42,786 nucleotides of DNA from Pseudomonadota bacterium (GCA_018816555.1 JAHIVT010000105.1:1-42786); one strand, 5' to 3'; shown: positions 34,501 through 42,495, counted from the stretch's first letter. Made by a program: numbers and translations. Notes: generated from the letters alone by a model not told the origin.

Positions 34501-35328
34501 GAAATCCTGAAGAGCAAGTCCTTCCTTGCCGGTCGGATCCTTAACTACTTCTTCCATCTTTTGCCCAAACTCATCCCATAAAACCACGATACCGCTGTAA
34601 CCATGGTTTTTTCGTAATTCTTTGTTAACATCATTATAAAAAGTTGCCGGATCAATTCTGGCCGCATAATGAAACTGTGAACCACTGGTAGCGGCCGGGT
34701 AAACCTCCCGGAACAGATCAAAGGCATCCCTTTGATATTCGCGCAGCCGGGTTTTCAACTCCTCGATTGTCTTGCTCCGCTCCGCGACTTTATGTTTCAG
34801 AATATCGAAACTGGCAGGATATTTTCCCTCAAATTCTTCAATTCGTTTGATTGCGCTGTCAAAGGCGGTTGGCGGCAATATATTTTCAAGGTTTGCATTC
34901 ACCAACGCATGACGCAACCCCATCATCAGGCTGTCCCCGATATGCCCTACTTCATCCCCATAAAGGCTGACCGCCAGGTAGGGGCCTGGAACAAACTGGC
35001 GGTGCTGCTTCAAAACAGCTCTGGTGTCAGGGTCCAACTTTTCCGAAACTACCTGCAGTTCTGGGGTTTCCAGCGGCCGCAAAAAAAGATTAAGCAAAAC
35101 GAGAGCAAGATGGCTTTTCCCTGTCCCGTATGTACCCATGACGATTCTCGAGCGATAATTCGGGGTGGTCGGGTGCATTTTTTTGGCAAAATCAAGAATG
35201 ATCTCCCTCGCCACCTCTGTGGGGATATAACCCGCCACTTTGGACAAGTTGTCCCGCTCGTTTCGCAAATTGACGGCTGCTTTAAAGCCGGGAGAGATTC
35301 GAATGAACTCTTTGATGTCTTGTGTCAT
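31546..35328 (-). CDS. brxC: BrxC/PglY-like large P-loop ATPase
   Basis: 1260 aa from ATG 35328, chosen for GGAG six nt upstream; the open frame runs further 5' over the preceding gene. Walker A GTYGTGKSHLALVLL lies at residues 65-79 and Walker B GIVVLWDEF at 246-254. A very long helical C-terminal part with coiled-coil character follows. Size and position before pglZ fit BrxC. BrxC is an AAA-type ATPase that forms complexes with other BREX components on DNA. Confidence 0.87.
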   Translation of the reverse strand: MTQDIKEFIRISPGFKAAVNLRNERDNLSKVAGYIPTEVAREIILDFAKKMHPTTPNYRSRIVMGTYGTGKSHLALVLLNLFLRPLETPELQVVSEKLDPDTRAVLKQHRQFVPGPYLAVSLYGDEVGHIGDSLMMGLRHALVNANLENILPPTAFDSAIKRIEEFEGKYPASFDILKHKVAERSKTIEELKTRLREYQRDAFDLFREVYPAATSGSQFHYAARIDPATFYNDVNKELRKNHGYSGIVVLWDEFGQKMEEVVKDPTGKEGLALQDFAECCNDSAENQLHLYLFCHRSLKEYHDISRSASSFSHQNLEDDLRKIEGRFKQYILKSTDVETFQLIDGVIVANEQSLGWQELTKSFEGYFDALVHDTARLNYFTGFTRDELKATVVMGAYPLHPMAVYSLPAISEKVAQNNRTLFTCLCEDEPGSFRRFLDKALMDRSAPSPPMFTVDKLWDYFARDIKQQERTYSIYRDFEQLKSRLGPDDDFGMRTLKAVSVFRVFNPTRFKITEDILLYSLDIAGVDREHYLSELARHSDLKNENHILMRMQSDGTFRPAVSSSTETLMEKVRKIIEDTPEKLGQKSIPYLKSLWPNMPVAGFVEATGYGDDFGVYRQLTIEPVSMYQVRESLHILTKNLGDGSFADGLLFVLLCETSSEIDEAKRIAETTLTEKQNQQVVLAIPKQPVKIARLLLEHQALEYLKKNEASLYAEGGELHEEWQVWKQDKNTQLTDAIGDIVTPEKQALEYYWKGQAQDVQNSRQLKKLATTIMQEVFPYCPKIGDQKLAQDDFGGNWGYRKECRDIVLKLASNDAAETLWKETAAAPQHVITHLLKSNGILRKDQAGDIVISQPGKDEYPGAHQIWNEIGEFLNKARQRPLEVKKLVAQLRKSPYGFKCRVMPIFFAVVAHHELALGNISFEFQRSAKQVEMITAIEGDTLEKVFATPDKFKLVYVNVSSNQKALVDGMAKVFGITLVPSDPALERVKKVGTAIGLWWRGLAKHAQTTVQISIAAYAVREYIFRPLAELEPDTQKILLRDVFERVFDVKDKVKQNDVEKRFSEIKLEFEIAPEKLRQNVIEECLKNFEGGADGVDAVQKWFDALPDETKNFMHHGDPAVLVDCCREADAIDENVLIRLAEKLTGLSVTSWADDMVVKFSAKLDSAKKYVESFEPPSAPFAKPGSDQDPIRPNHVGLTIVFPDGENKKRIFEVVEELSPNGQALENMLNTTVEQIGRSLDEKEKTVILYRFLRKHFFKTAS

Positions 35329-35342
35329 TTGCCGCTCCGTTA

Positions 35343-35771
35343 TCAGGGGGTCCAAATAGTTCCACGGTTGTTTTCGCTGATTTCTTTGATCTCCGCCAGG
35401 TCTTCCTGGCAGTACAACAACAGCACGACTCCATGCGCAGTCTCCATTCGCAGCATGTACCGCAAAAAAGCATACCGTTCCTCTACCGACCATTTGCTGT
35501 AAAATGGCTCCAGGCTGGTAACCAGGAGAGGCTTTGCGGAACACCCCCCCCTGATCTCTTCCTGTATTTTCCGCCTGGTGAAAAACGATTCCAGTTCTCC
35601 TTGGTATCGTTTGTCAAAATCTGCTCGTTCAGCACCGATCACACTGGTTAACTCTTCAACCAGTTCGTCAGGAAAACGATCTTGCCTTGAGGGAGTGACA
35701 AGCATCACTCGGTAGCGGCCGTTTATACAGCGGTGCCATTTGTCGAGAAAGATATCGAGAAGTCTCATCAC
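35343..35771 (-). CDS. Small BREX-operon protein, possibly BrxF-like
   Basis: 142 aa between DUF4007 and brxC, 14 nt before the brxC start. The sequence alternates strands and helices in a P-loop-like order (RYRVMLVTPSRQD, then KPLLVTSLEPFYSKW, then AHGVVLLLYCQEDLAEI) but shows no Walker A Lys. In size and pattern it recalls BrxF, the small partner of BrxC in BREX type 3. That comparison is by shape only and remains uncertain. It may load or regulate the large ATPase. Confidence 0.7.
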   Translation of the reverse strand: MMRLLDIFLDKWHRCINGRYRVMLVTPSRQDRFPDELVEELTSVIGAERADFDKRYQGELESFFTRRKIQEEIRGGCSAKPLLVTSLEPFYSKWSVEERYAFLRYMLRMETAHGVVLLLYCQEDLAEIKEISENNRGTIWTP

Positions 35772-35787
35772 CGTTTCTTTATGAAAA

Positions 35788-36690
35788 CTATTTGTCCTGG
35801 GACAGTTTTGTTTCTAATTCCCTGACCTCGGCCAAGCCGGCAGCCAGAGAATCCAAGGGTGCTTCACCATCAAGCTCGTGGTAGTGAGCGCTCACCAGCG
35901 CCAGTGGAGAGACATCCATAATCGAAACCGAGTTAAGCCCGGCAGTATGGCTTATCCATGCCACATGCTTTTCATACCGATCGCCTATCTCAACAATCAA
36001 TTTGTCAAGACCATGCCGGTCAAGCCTGAGAATCCTACCGACTCCCCAAGGATCCATAAGCTTCTCAAGATATACAGACTGACGTTTGTGTTGCCGTGCC
36101 CAGTCGAGCAGGGCATAAGCAGCAATGGCAGGAGGTGGTTCACGATAACCGACGGGCTGCCGGTGATAGCCACCGTTTTCGTGCGCGGTGAAAAATCCAA
36201 AATCATTACCCAGTCGGGTGCCATCAAAGACCTGTTTGAATGGGGAAAATATGAGCTTATCAAAAGTGCTGTCGGTCATCGGTTTTTCGTGATCCAGGTC
36301 CCACCATTCGCGCAGGTGTTTTTCCAGCATGCCCCGGTCAAATGAATCCTGAGAAAATTCATTGAAATAAACCGCGTAAAACCAGGCCGGGCTGTTTTGC
36401 CGGGCCAGTTTATAGTGAAGTGCCCACCAAATGCCGTCATCATCCATGTCCGGATCGTGCCTGCCAACAATACGGCCAAGGGGGGTGAGCGAAAACTGTT
36501 GCTTTTTCTTCTGAAGAATCCCGGCCGTCTCGGCCCAAACTCTTGCCGCCCCCACCTTCAATTTGCCGATTCGGAGGACAGTTTGCGCCTTTTCCACAGC
36601 GCTTGGCAAAAACAAATCAGGATGTTCTGAAATTTTCTTAATGATCAAACGAAACCAGGTTTCTTCGAAACCAAACTCAAATTTAGCCAT
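35788..36690 (-). CDS. DUF4007 family protein
   Basis: 300 aa. The DUF4007 pattern is recognisable: FGFEETWFRLIIKKI at the start, VLRIGKLKVGAARVWAETAGIL, FSLTPLGRIVG, then DDDGIWWALHYKLARQ and WFYAVYFNEF. The C-terminus includes YALLDWARQHKRQ and a winged-helix-like region. The family is known from neighbourhoods with PAPS-reductase-like genes of DNA phosphorothioation (Dnd) and BREX type 4; its activity is not established. Five nt separate it from brxP. Confidence 0.85.
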   Translation of the reverse strand: MAKFEFGFEETWFRLIIKKISEHPDLFLPSAVEKAQTVLRIGKLKVGAARVWAETAGILQKKKQQFSLTPLGRIVGRHDPDMDDDGIWWALHYKLARQNSPAWFYAVYFNEFSQDSFDRGMLEKHLREWWDLDHEKPMTDSTFDKLIFSPFKQVFDGTRLGNDFGFFTAHENGGYHRQPVGYREPPPAIAAYALLDWARQHKRQSVYLEKLMDPWGVGRILRLDRHGLDKLIVEIGDRYEKHVAWISHTAGLNSVSIMDVSPLALVSAHYHELDGEAPLDSLAAGLAEVRELETKLSQDK

Positions 36691-36695
36691 CTATT

Positions 36696-38285
36696 TTACT
36701 TACCTTTTTTTGTGAGTGATTCAACAGCGGGACACTTATGCATTACACAAGTCAAACAGCTAACACACACATTAAAATCAATACGAAAATCAGAATCTGC
36801 ATGTAAGGCATTTTGAGGACACCTTGCACCGCAAGCACCACAATAGATGCATGATTGCAATTTCTTTAACTGCTTCTCAACCCGTTGCTGGAAAAGACGC
36901 TTATTTTTCTTGAGCAGATAATTGACGCGAATAGCTTTATCCTCAAACCCGATTTCCACACTGGCCAACATTTCCTGTGTGATTTTATCGTGAATCAAAA
37001 AAGTTTCCGAACAACCATTGCTTTTAACCTGTGTTTGCGGTCCGAGCGGTCGTAAAAAATGTCGGACCTTTTTTATCTCACCACTTAATAGCTGGTATGA
37101 AATTGCGGTATCAGACAGAAGGCATGGCGCAGATTCAATAGCAGCCTTGTAGTGGTCAAGACCTCGACCACCTGCCCTAGCACGCCATCCTTTAGTAACA
37201 AAATCATCCGGGTTTGGATGATTCACCCGCATGGCATGTTGTTCCAAAAATAAAGTCCAACGATTATTTTGAGTTGCATACCAATAATGGACCATACGAT
37301 GGGACCATTCACTATTAAATGGACAAAAAAGGCATCCAACTCTCCTAAACCCTTTCTTGTAAGCTGGATTAAATTTGATGCCATGATATAGCAGGTATAC
37401 CCAAACAGCCAAATCTGACCACTCAATAATGGGGCTTGCTAAAATTTCATTTGCAATTTTATGTTTGTTGCTAATCCTTGAATATTTTGATCGGCGTGCA
37501 GACTCGGCCTTTCGGATGCCATCAAAAGTTAGTACCCCTTGGCCAGGGCTTATCCCGGTTATGAGTGTTGATAGAGGATTTGTTTTATGTGTTGAGCAGC
37601 ACCAACGGAGGATCCGGCTGGGCGGGCCGATCGACTCTGCGGTTTTATAGAAATCCAGGGCCGAACGGCTGGAGATAAAAGGCGTCAGAGGGTGTTCTTT
37701 CTGGAAGTTCTGGAGATATTTATAGGTGTCCGGCAGCTCTATGGTGGTATCGGCAAAAATATGAAGGATGTCGCTTCGGCCCAATGCATTCATCACCAGA
37801 TGTGAAATGACGGTAGAATCCTTGCCACCGGAAAAAGAGACGAGAATCGGGCGCCCGCTGAACCGTGTAACCGTTTCCCGGATAAAATTCTCAGCCTCAT
37901 ATTGGAGCTGTTCAACATACGCCCGGTTCGACTCGCGTAACTGGTCCAGGGTTTCTTTGCGGGTTCTTTTCGTGGGGAGATGAGGTGGCTTTATCTTGGT
38001 TATTGCAACATCCGCCGATGTGGCTGATAGTTTGAAGAAGGCTTTTCCCTGTGAATGATAGTTGTAATTAGCCGGGGTCACCCAGAGTTCGAACTCACGC
38101 AGCGATGCGTGCAGTTCCTCGTCAATATTATTTCGCAAATAATTTATTTCCGGACGAAAGACGGGCACCAAGGTTGCCGCTGAAATATTGCGCCCCTTCG
38201 CCCCACAGGCGCAGCACAGTTCGCCAAGCAAAGGAACCTGGCAGGAATCGCACCAGTAGGTTCTTGGTGTTGCCGGTTTGCTCAT
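36696..38285 (-). CDS. brxP: BrxP, PAPS-reductase-like ATP pyrophosphatase with zinc ribbon and ferredoxin domains
   Basis: 529 aa from the ATG at 38285 that overlaps the previous stop (ATGA). Three parts are visible. N-terminal zinc ribbon (Cys 12, 15, 24/25 and 27). Central adenylating domain with the PP-loop SGGKDS at 152-157, RWCCSTHK near 227-234 and GCLFC at 317-321. C-terminal double ferredoxin motif with Cys 479, 482, 485, 489 and 507, 510, 513, 518. This resembles DndC, which activates sulfur transfer to DNA. BrxP replaces the PglX methylase in BREX type 4, so sulfur-based DNA modification is the natural hypothesis. Confidence 0.9.
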   Translation of the reverse strand: MSKPATPRTYWCDSCQVPLLGELCCACGAKGRNISAATLVPVFRPEINYLRNNIDEELHASLREFELWVTPANYNYHSQGKAFFKLSATSADVAITKIKPPHLPTKRTRKETLDQLRESNRAYVEQLQYEAENFIRETVTRFSGRPILVSFSGGKDSTVISHLVMNALGRSDILHIFADTTIELPDTYKYLQNFQKEHPLTPFISSRSALDFYKTAESIGPPSRILRWCCSTHKTNPLSTLITGISPGQGVLTFDGIRKAESARRSKYSRISNKHKIANEILASPIIEWSDLAVWVYLLYHGIKFNPAYKKGFRRVGCLFCPFNSEWSHRMVHYWYATQNNRWTLFLEQHAMRVNHPNPDDFVTKGWRARAGGRGLDHYKAAIESAPCLLSDTAISYQLLSGEIKKVRHFLRPLGPQTQVKSNGCSETFLIHDKITQEMLASVEIGFEDKAIRVNYLLKKNKRLFQQRVEKQLKKLQSCIYCGACGARCPQNALHADSDFRIDFNVCVSCLTCVMHKCPAVESLTKKGK

Positions 38286-40804
38286 AGCGGAATTTTGCCC
38301 CAACTTTTCTTTTTTAATGTGATGGAAAGTGTGCTTTCGCTCGAAACATTCATTATTTCTTCTTCAGAGTCATCAGATAAACAGGGGGGTGGTTCTCCTG
38401 TTCTGGTATCCATCCCTATGCTGGTCTTTGAATAGTTCGAAGATGGCAGGATTATCGCGGTAAAATATTCATCGATCCCTTTTAAGAGAATGATCAACAG
38501 CAGACTGTGAACTGCTGCATTTGCCAATAACTCAACAAGGTCCTCATGGAGATAAAAGCTTGAATATTTTTGACTCCAAAGACCAGACGCTAAAAAACTT
38601 TCAAGAGGTCGTTTAATTGCTTTGTTCTTTATTTCATTGTCGCCCAGCTCGCCTATTCGACGCATAAGAACAGCCGCCGCCTCCACCAGTTCGCCTTTCT
38701 TTTGTCGGCCAAGATAAAAATTGAAAAACCTCTCTTTCAGAGTCGGCAGATAAAAGACGCCTTTTTCATCCATGCCGCGGATAAAGACAAGGGCGAGTAC
38801 AAGTTTATACGAGCAATTATTGTTGGTGGTGATAAATCGCGCAAGGTTCACCAAGGCGTCGGGCAACAGATCAATTAATCCAGATAACGACCGCTTCCGC
38901 CACCTCTCCGGCTGGTCATAAAAGCCCTCGCCGATGCTGACAAAACGATTGCTGCAGTTATGCAAGGCCGCCGAAATGTTCTGTTCGGAGTATTCTCCGG
39001 CAAGATGCTTGATAATCTCACTCCGCCGCATTGGCAGGTCATGAGCATTCAACAGATCTTCGATAGCAGTGGACACGGAACGATAGCCGCCAACGCCCCA
39101 TGCCTTCAGGCCATAGATGCCGCGCTGTACGATTTCAACAGTGTCATAGCGCATCATCGCGGCATGCACATTGTGGTCGGAAATTTCCCGGTACTTTATG
39201 TTCTCTTTTCTAATGGCAGCGCCAATTTCGCTGAAATGTATTGGCTTACCATGGTTTTCGAGGACATGAACGATAAGGTCCTCCAACCGTTCTCCATGGC
39301 GTATCAGCCAACGATCAGAGGGAAAAACTACATCATCATGAAAAATAAATTTACTATTGGCTGCTGATACAATTTGTTTGATAAACGCCTTATGAAACTT
39401 TTGAATTGAATTCCTATCACAATGGTCCTTGCAATATGTAAGTATTTTGTTCCCAACAACCTCAAAATGATATGAATCATGCTCGCTCAGGTCGAGATGA
39501 GATAGTAGCTCCAGCGGGTGGTGACAGGAAAGGCATGGAGTATCCACACTAAGCTGATCGGATGCTGAGGCGAACGTCATTCCCGTCTGCCATATAGCTA
39601 ATAATTGTCCCAATGCGGATGGATTTGGGGTATGGGTCCATTCGAATCGAGTCTGTAGCGCAACAGCTAATTCCACCAAACTGATAATTCCACCACCACC
39701 TATTATGATCTGCTCGATAATCTCCCAGAAATCAGACAAAAGATCACGATGGGCTTTTACCACCAGGAGTGAATTTGCTCTTTTAAGAATCTGTCGCACC
39801 CTCTCCCTTGTTATGCAAAACTGGCTTCCCAGTTGTTCGAGTGTCGGCATGGTGTCAGGGAAGTTCAACCTGCTGCATACTATTTCTTGATTCCTTTTGA
39901 TTTTCAGGCAATGCCGGACAAAACTGACGACCAGATTTTCATAACTGGAATAGTCAATGGCAGGTAGTAACCCACTGTCCGTTTGAGCGGTGTAAGACGC
40001 CAAAGGGAGGTCACCACTCACAACAAACGAACGGATGATATTCTGAACTTCTTTCAGGCATTTTCGTCCGAAATTCTTCTGAGTTAAAAGATTGCCTGAA
40101 GGGTAAACCATTACCTCGCCGATTGTTGTCAGGCCAAGTCCCTTCAATATCTTTGAAGCCCTCACGGAAAACACAAAGCCCGACAAACTGACGCTACCTT
40201 TAAACCCGGGATGCAAATCATTCCAGGAAAAATTGACTAGCTCCCCAGAATTAAAAATAGGTAAAAACATGAGATTTTCTTCCGATGGAGGAAACTTCAG
40301 AAGATCTTCGGCGTGCAGTAACCGATTCTGGATTTTTTGTTCATGAGTAGTCGTCCTACACCCCACGGCGATGATGCTCTCACGAAATTCGGCGAGCTCT
40401 ATGATGGTTTTTTGTCCACAATTTCTCAAATCACGAAGCGAGTTCACATTACACAATAAAAACTCATCGCATGAGGAAAAATTATTCAGAAGAACATTAG
40501 CGGCTCGTACCGACAGATCTGCTGTTGATAATAATTCTTGCCAGGTTGGCATATTTTTCTTCGGTGCATCTTGGTTGTCGTCCGTTTTTTTCTTATTCTC
40601 TCCAATAGATTCGACGCCATTTTCTCGACAGTCAGCGAGAAAGTTTATGGGGGGATAAGCAGAAGTGTACTTTGACGCTGAAAATATCTTTATGTCGATC
40701 TTCCCGGGAGGATGCCCCTTTTCCTGAATTAGGGTGCTTTTTTCACCCCTTACAAGAGCGGCTTTCTCCCGTTTTAAGATATTTTTCCTCTTCCGAAATT
40801 TCAT
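38282..40804 (-). CDS. RNAP alpha-CTD / sigma-4 / HARE-HTH multidomain protein, function unknown
   Basis: 840 aa from ATG 40804; an upstream TTG at 40813 is possible. Domains seen: alpha-CTD-like helix-hairpin-helix at about 92-145 (LSVRAANVLLNN...LRNCGQKTIIEL); a second at about 204-259 (FSVRASKILKGLGLTTIGE...NFGRKCLKEV); sigma region 4-like HTH at 321-347 (PTLEQLGSQFCITRERVRQI); Cys at 424, 427, 458, 462; and two HARE-type winged helices at about 501-569 and 577-633. A helical C-terminus follows. First gene of the operon, it overlaps brxP by 4 nt. It may read DNA or RNAP, or regulate the operon. I know no described function. Confidence 0.8.
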   Translation of the reverse strand: MKFRKRKNILKREKAALVRGEKSTLIQEKGHPPGKIDIKIFSASKYTSAYPPINFLADCRENGVESIGENKKKTDDNQDAPKKNMPTWQELLSTADLSVRAANVLLNNFSSCDEFLLCNVNSLRDLRNCGQKTIIELAEFRESIIAVGCRTTTHEQKIQNRLLHAEDLLKFPPSEENLMFLPIFNSGELVNFSWNDLHPGFKGSVSLSGFVFSVRASKILKGLGLTTIGEVMVYPSGNLLTQKNFGRKCLKEVQNIIRSFVVSGDLPLASYTAQTDSGLLPAIDYSSYENLVVSFVRHCLKIKRNQEIVCSRLNFPDTMPTLEQLGSQFCITRERVRQILKRANSLLVVKAHRDLLSDFWEIIEQIIIGGGGIISLVELAVALQTRFEWTHTPNPSALGQLLAIWQTGMTFASASDQLSVDTPCLSCHHPLELLSHLDLSEHDSYHFEVVGNKILTYCKDHCDRNSIQKFHKAFIKQIVSAANSKFIFHDDVVFPSDRWLIRHGERLEDLIVHVLENHGKPIHFSEIGAAIRKENIKYREISDHNVHAAMMRYDTVEIVQRGIYGLKAWGVGGYRSVSTAIEDLLNAHDLPMRRSEIIKHLAGEYSEQNISAALHNCSNRFVSIGEGFYDQPERWRKRSLSGLIDLLPDALVNLARFITTNNNCSYKLVLALVFIRGMDEKGVFYLPTLKERFFNFYLGRQKKGELVEAAAVLMRRIGELGDNEIKNKAIKRPLESFLASGLWSQKYSSFYLHEDLVELLANAAVHSLLLIILLKGIDEYFTAIILPSSNYSKTSIGMDTRTGEPPPCLSDDSEEEIMNVSSESTLSITLKKKSWGKIPL

Positions 40805-40962
40805 GCTACTCAATTACTCACTCTTGTTTTGAGGGTCTTGGTCTTACCGGTTTTCCTACGGCCTCGATTCTCGTATAAAAATTTTAATGGAACAAGACTC
40901 TGTCAAAAAAAATCGTTACGATTGTGCGGAAATAATACCATGCACCATAGGACAAATAGTGT
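40805..40962 (-). promoter_or_regulatory. Leader/promoter region of the BREX operon
   Basis: No gene. On the minus strand a TTGACA hexamer lies at 40901-40906. A TATACG hexamer at 40872-40877 follows at 23 bp, too far for a standard sigma-70 promoter, so the true promoter is unclear. An IS630-type element sits immediately upstream and reads in the same direction. Confidence 0.35.
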
Positions 40963-40980
40963 CCTAGTACATAGTATATG

Positions 40981-41680
40981 TTAAAGTTTCGGATAAAGTC
41001 GTTTTAGTTTTATTCGCGCATCGTCTGTTTTGAACTGCCAATCAACCTTAGTCTGGCGGTTATTTCGATCGGTGTTCCATGCCGCCACTTCAGCTCGCAT
41101 CTTCTCGATACAATCAATCCGGCCTGCAAGGCATTGCCGCTTCAATACACTGAGTTCAATCTCTGCTATGTTCAGCCAGCTCCCGTGTTTCGGGGTGTAG
41201 TGTATTTCAAGACGTTCCGCCAAGCTCCTGGCTTCTTCAGGTGGAAACGCCGCATATAGCGAGGCCGTGTCGTGGGTATTGAGGTTGTCCATGACCAAAA
41301 CTACTTTCTTGGCATCTGCATAACGCTCTTCAAGCATCTCTTTGATGAAATACGCCCAGTCAATCCGTGTCCGCTGGTCAGTAATTTTTACCTTGCGCTT
41401 TCCCCCAAGCGGTTCAACCTCAAGTAATATGCTTGCGACCCCATTGCGAACATATTCATCATCCATCAGAACAGGATGGCCAGGGGCTGCCGGAATAGGC
41501 TCATGCACCTCCCCGATTAACTGTACACTCGATTCATCCATGCACACAACCGGGAATTCTTGACTATACGGACGCGCATAAACTTCGAGTATATCTTCCA
41601 TCGCCGCTACAAAACTGGCGTTTTGATCCGGCGGTATCTTCCAGTATTTGCTTTGGTGAGGCTTAAGTTCATTTTTTTTA
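40981..41680 (-). CDS. IS630 transposase, OrfB (DDE catalytic part)
   Basis: Catalytic part in the -1 frame; an internal ATG at 41601 would give 206 aa, but expression by frameshift from OrfA at about 41672-41679 is likely. The DDE triad is intact: VVCMDESSVQL (Asp), VLVMDNLNTHD (Asp) and SWLNIAEIELSVL (Glu). With intact catalytic residues and inverted repeats the element may still be active. Confidence 0.88.
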
Positions 41681-42113
41681 AAGTGTTACATACCGTCATC
41701 GGAGAAACACTCGTTACCATCTTCAGCTCGACCATTTTCTCAGCCAACAGACGGACTGTCCATCGATTTTTACCTTCTGGAGCATCCGAACATGCCAAGG
41801 CCAAAAGATGTGCTTCAAATTCTCCTCCGAATTGAATTTCTCGCGGAGGGGTCTCTCGCTCCTTACGTTCAAGGGCGGCAGAAAGACCTTCTTCTACAAA
41901 TCGTTTCTTTAAGTGCTCTAAACTTCGAGTCGTTGTCCCTAAAGCTTCTGCGACTTGAGCGACAACCCACTTCGGTCCATGTTCCCCAGCATCAAGCAGA
42001 AGTAATGCTCGAGCATATAAAACGGTGCGGGCTGCCCTTCTCCCCTTGGTTGAGATCGCCTCCAAGTCTTCCCTTTCCTCTTTTGCTAATGTCACTCTGT
42101 ATCGTGGCGCCAT
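41607..42113 (-). CDS. IS630 transposase, OrfA (N-terminal HTH)
   Basis: 168 aa in its own frame. It carries the IS630 tandem HTH region (ARALLLLDAGEHGPKWVVAQVAEALGTTTRSLEHLKKRF, then a RWTVRLLAEKMVEL helix-turn-helix). After NTLKK it runs into out-of-frame sequence. At the A8 run (plus-strand T run 41672-41679) a -1 shift gives NTLKKNELKPHQSKYWKIPPD, joining it to OrfB as in full-length IS630 transposases. Confidence 0.85.
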   Translation of the reverse strand: MAPRYRVTLAKEEREDLEAISTKGRRAARTVLYARALLLLDAGEHGPKWVVAQVAEALGTTTRSLEHLKKRFVEEGLSAALERKERETPPREIQFGGEFEAHLLALACSDAPEGKNRWTVRLLAEKMVELKMVTSVSPMTVCNTLKKMNLSLTKANTGRYRRIKTPVL

Positions 42114-42201
42114 GTCGTCGTCCTCCTTGTGTTTTGAAGACGACTATAACAAATATCACACAAAAATACGAATGTTTAAATTTTACGTTGTACTAGGTCC
42201 T

Positions 42202-42230
42202 GAACCGATGATTTTTTTTATCATCGGTTC
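42202..42230. repeat. 11-bp inverted repeat beside the IS end
   Basis: GAACCGATGAT and ATCATCGGTTC flank seven T. It lies 4 bp outside the right IS630 inverted repeat. The T-run is in the loop rather than after the stem, so it is not a standard terminator in either direction. Confidence 0.5.
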
Positions 42231-42258
42231 CATTTCAGGTATTCAGTGAATCGTCCCG

Positions 42259-42495
42259 TCACTCATATCCCATCAACCCATGCCACCCGTTGATCAAGCC
42301 TTCTTCCTCGTTTATGCCCTTCAGGGTGCATTCCGGGCAGAACCAGTGAATCCGGTCATCTATCTCGAACTGGATTTTCAAGGTGCCCTCGCAGGGTTTT
42401 CTTTTCGGCCGCCGCCGGCATTTCAGCGCTTCCCCTGCGGGCAGGCCACGATCACGTGAGGTTATCCAGGTGATGATCTCCGCAAGTTTTTTCAC
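42259..42495 (-). CDS. Small Cys-rich conserved hypothetical protein
   Basis: 78 aa from GTG 42495. The C-terminal two thirds (CRRRPKRKPCEGTLKIQFEID, then IHWFCPECTLKG and a final INGWHGL) form a four-Cys pattern seen in small hypothetical proteins of many bacteria and mobile elements. No function recognised. The start is uncertain because GAGG overlaps the GTG itself. Confidence 0.6.
   Translation of the reverse strand: MKKLAEIITWITSRDRGLPAGEALKCRRRPKRKPCEGTLKIQFEIDDRIHWFCPECTLKGINEEEGLINGWHGLMGYE

Larger units (their letters stand above)
40963..42197 (-). mobile_element. IS630-family insertion sequence
   Basis: About 1235 bp with imperfect terminal inverted repeats of about 29 bp (left 40963-40991, right 42169-42197; both begin CCTAGTACA reading inward). 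It contains two overlapping transposase frames. IS630 elements insert at TA; a clear TA duplication is not visible at these ends, so the exact boundaries may be off by a few bases. Confidence 0.85.

Noticed and set aside
35328-35544. Upstream extension of the BrxC reading frame
   Set aside because: The extension overlaps the 142-aa gene in another frame, is low in family features, and the ATG at 35328 has a good ribosome binding site.
42202-42230. Hairpin considered as a terminator
   Set aside because: The T-run is the loop; no T-tract follows the stem on either strand.
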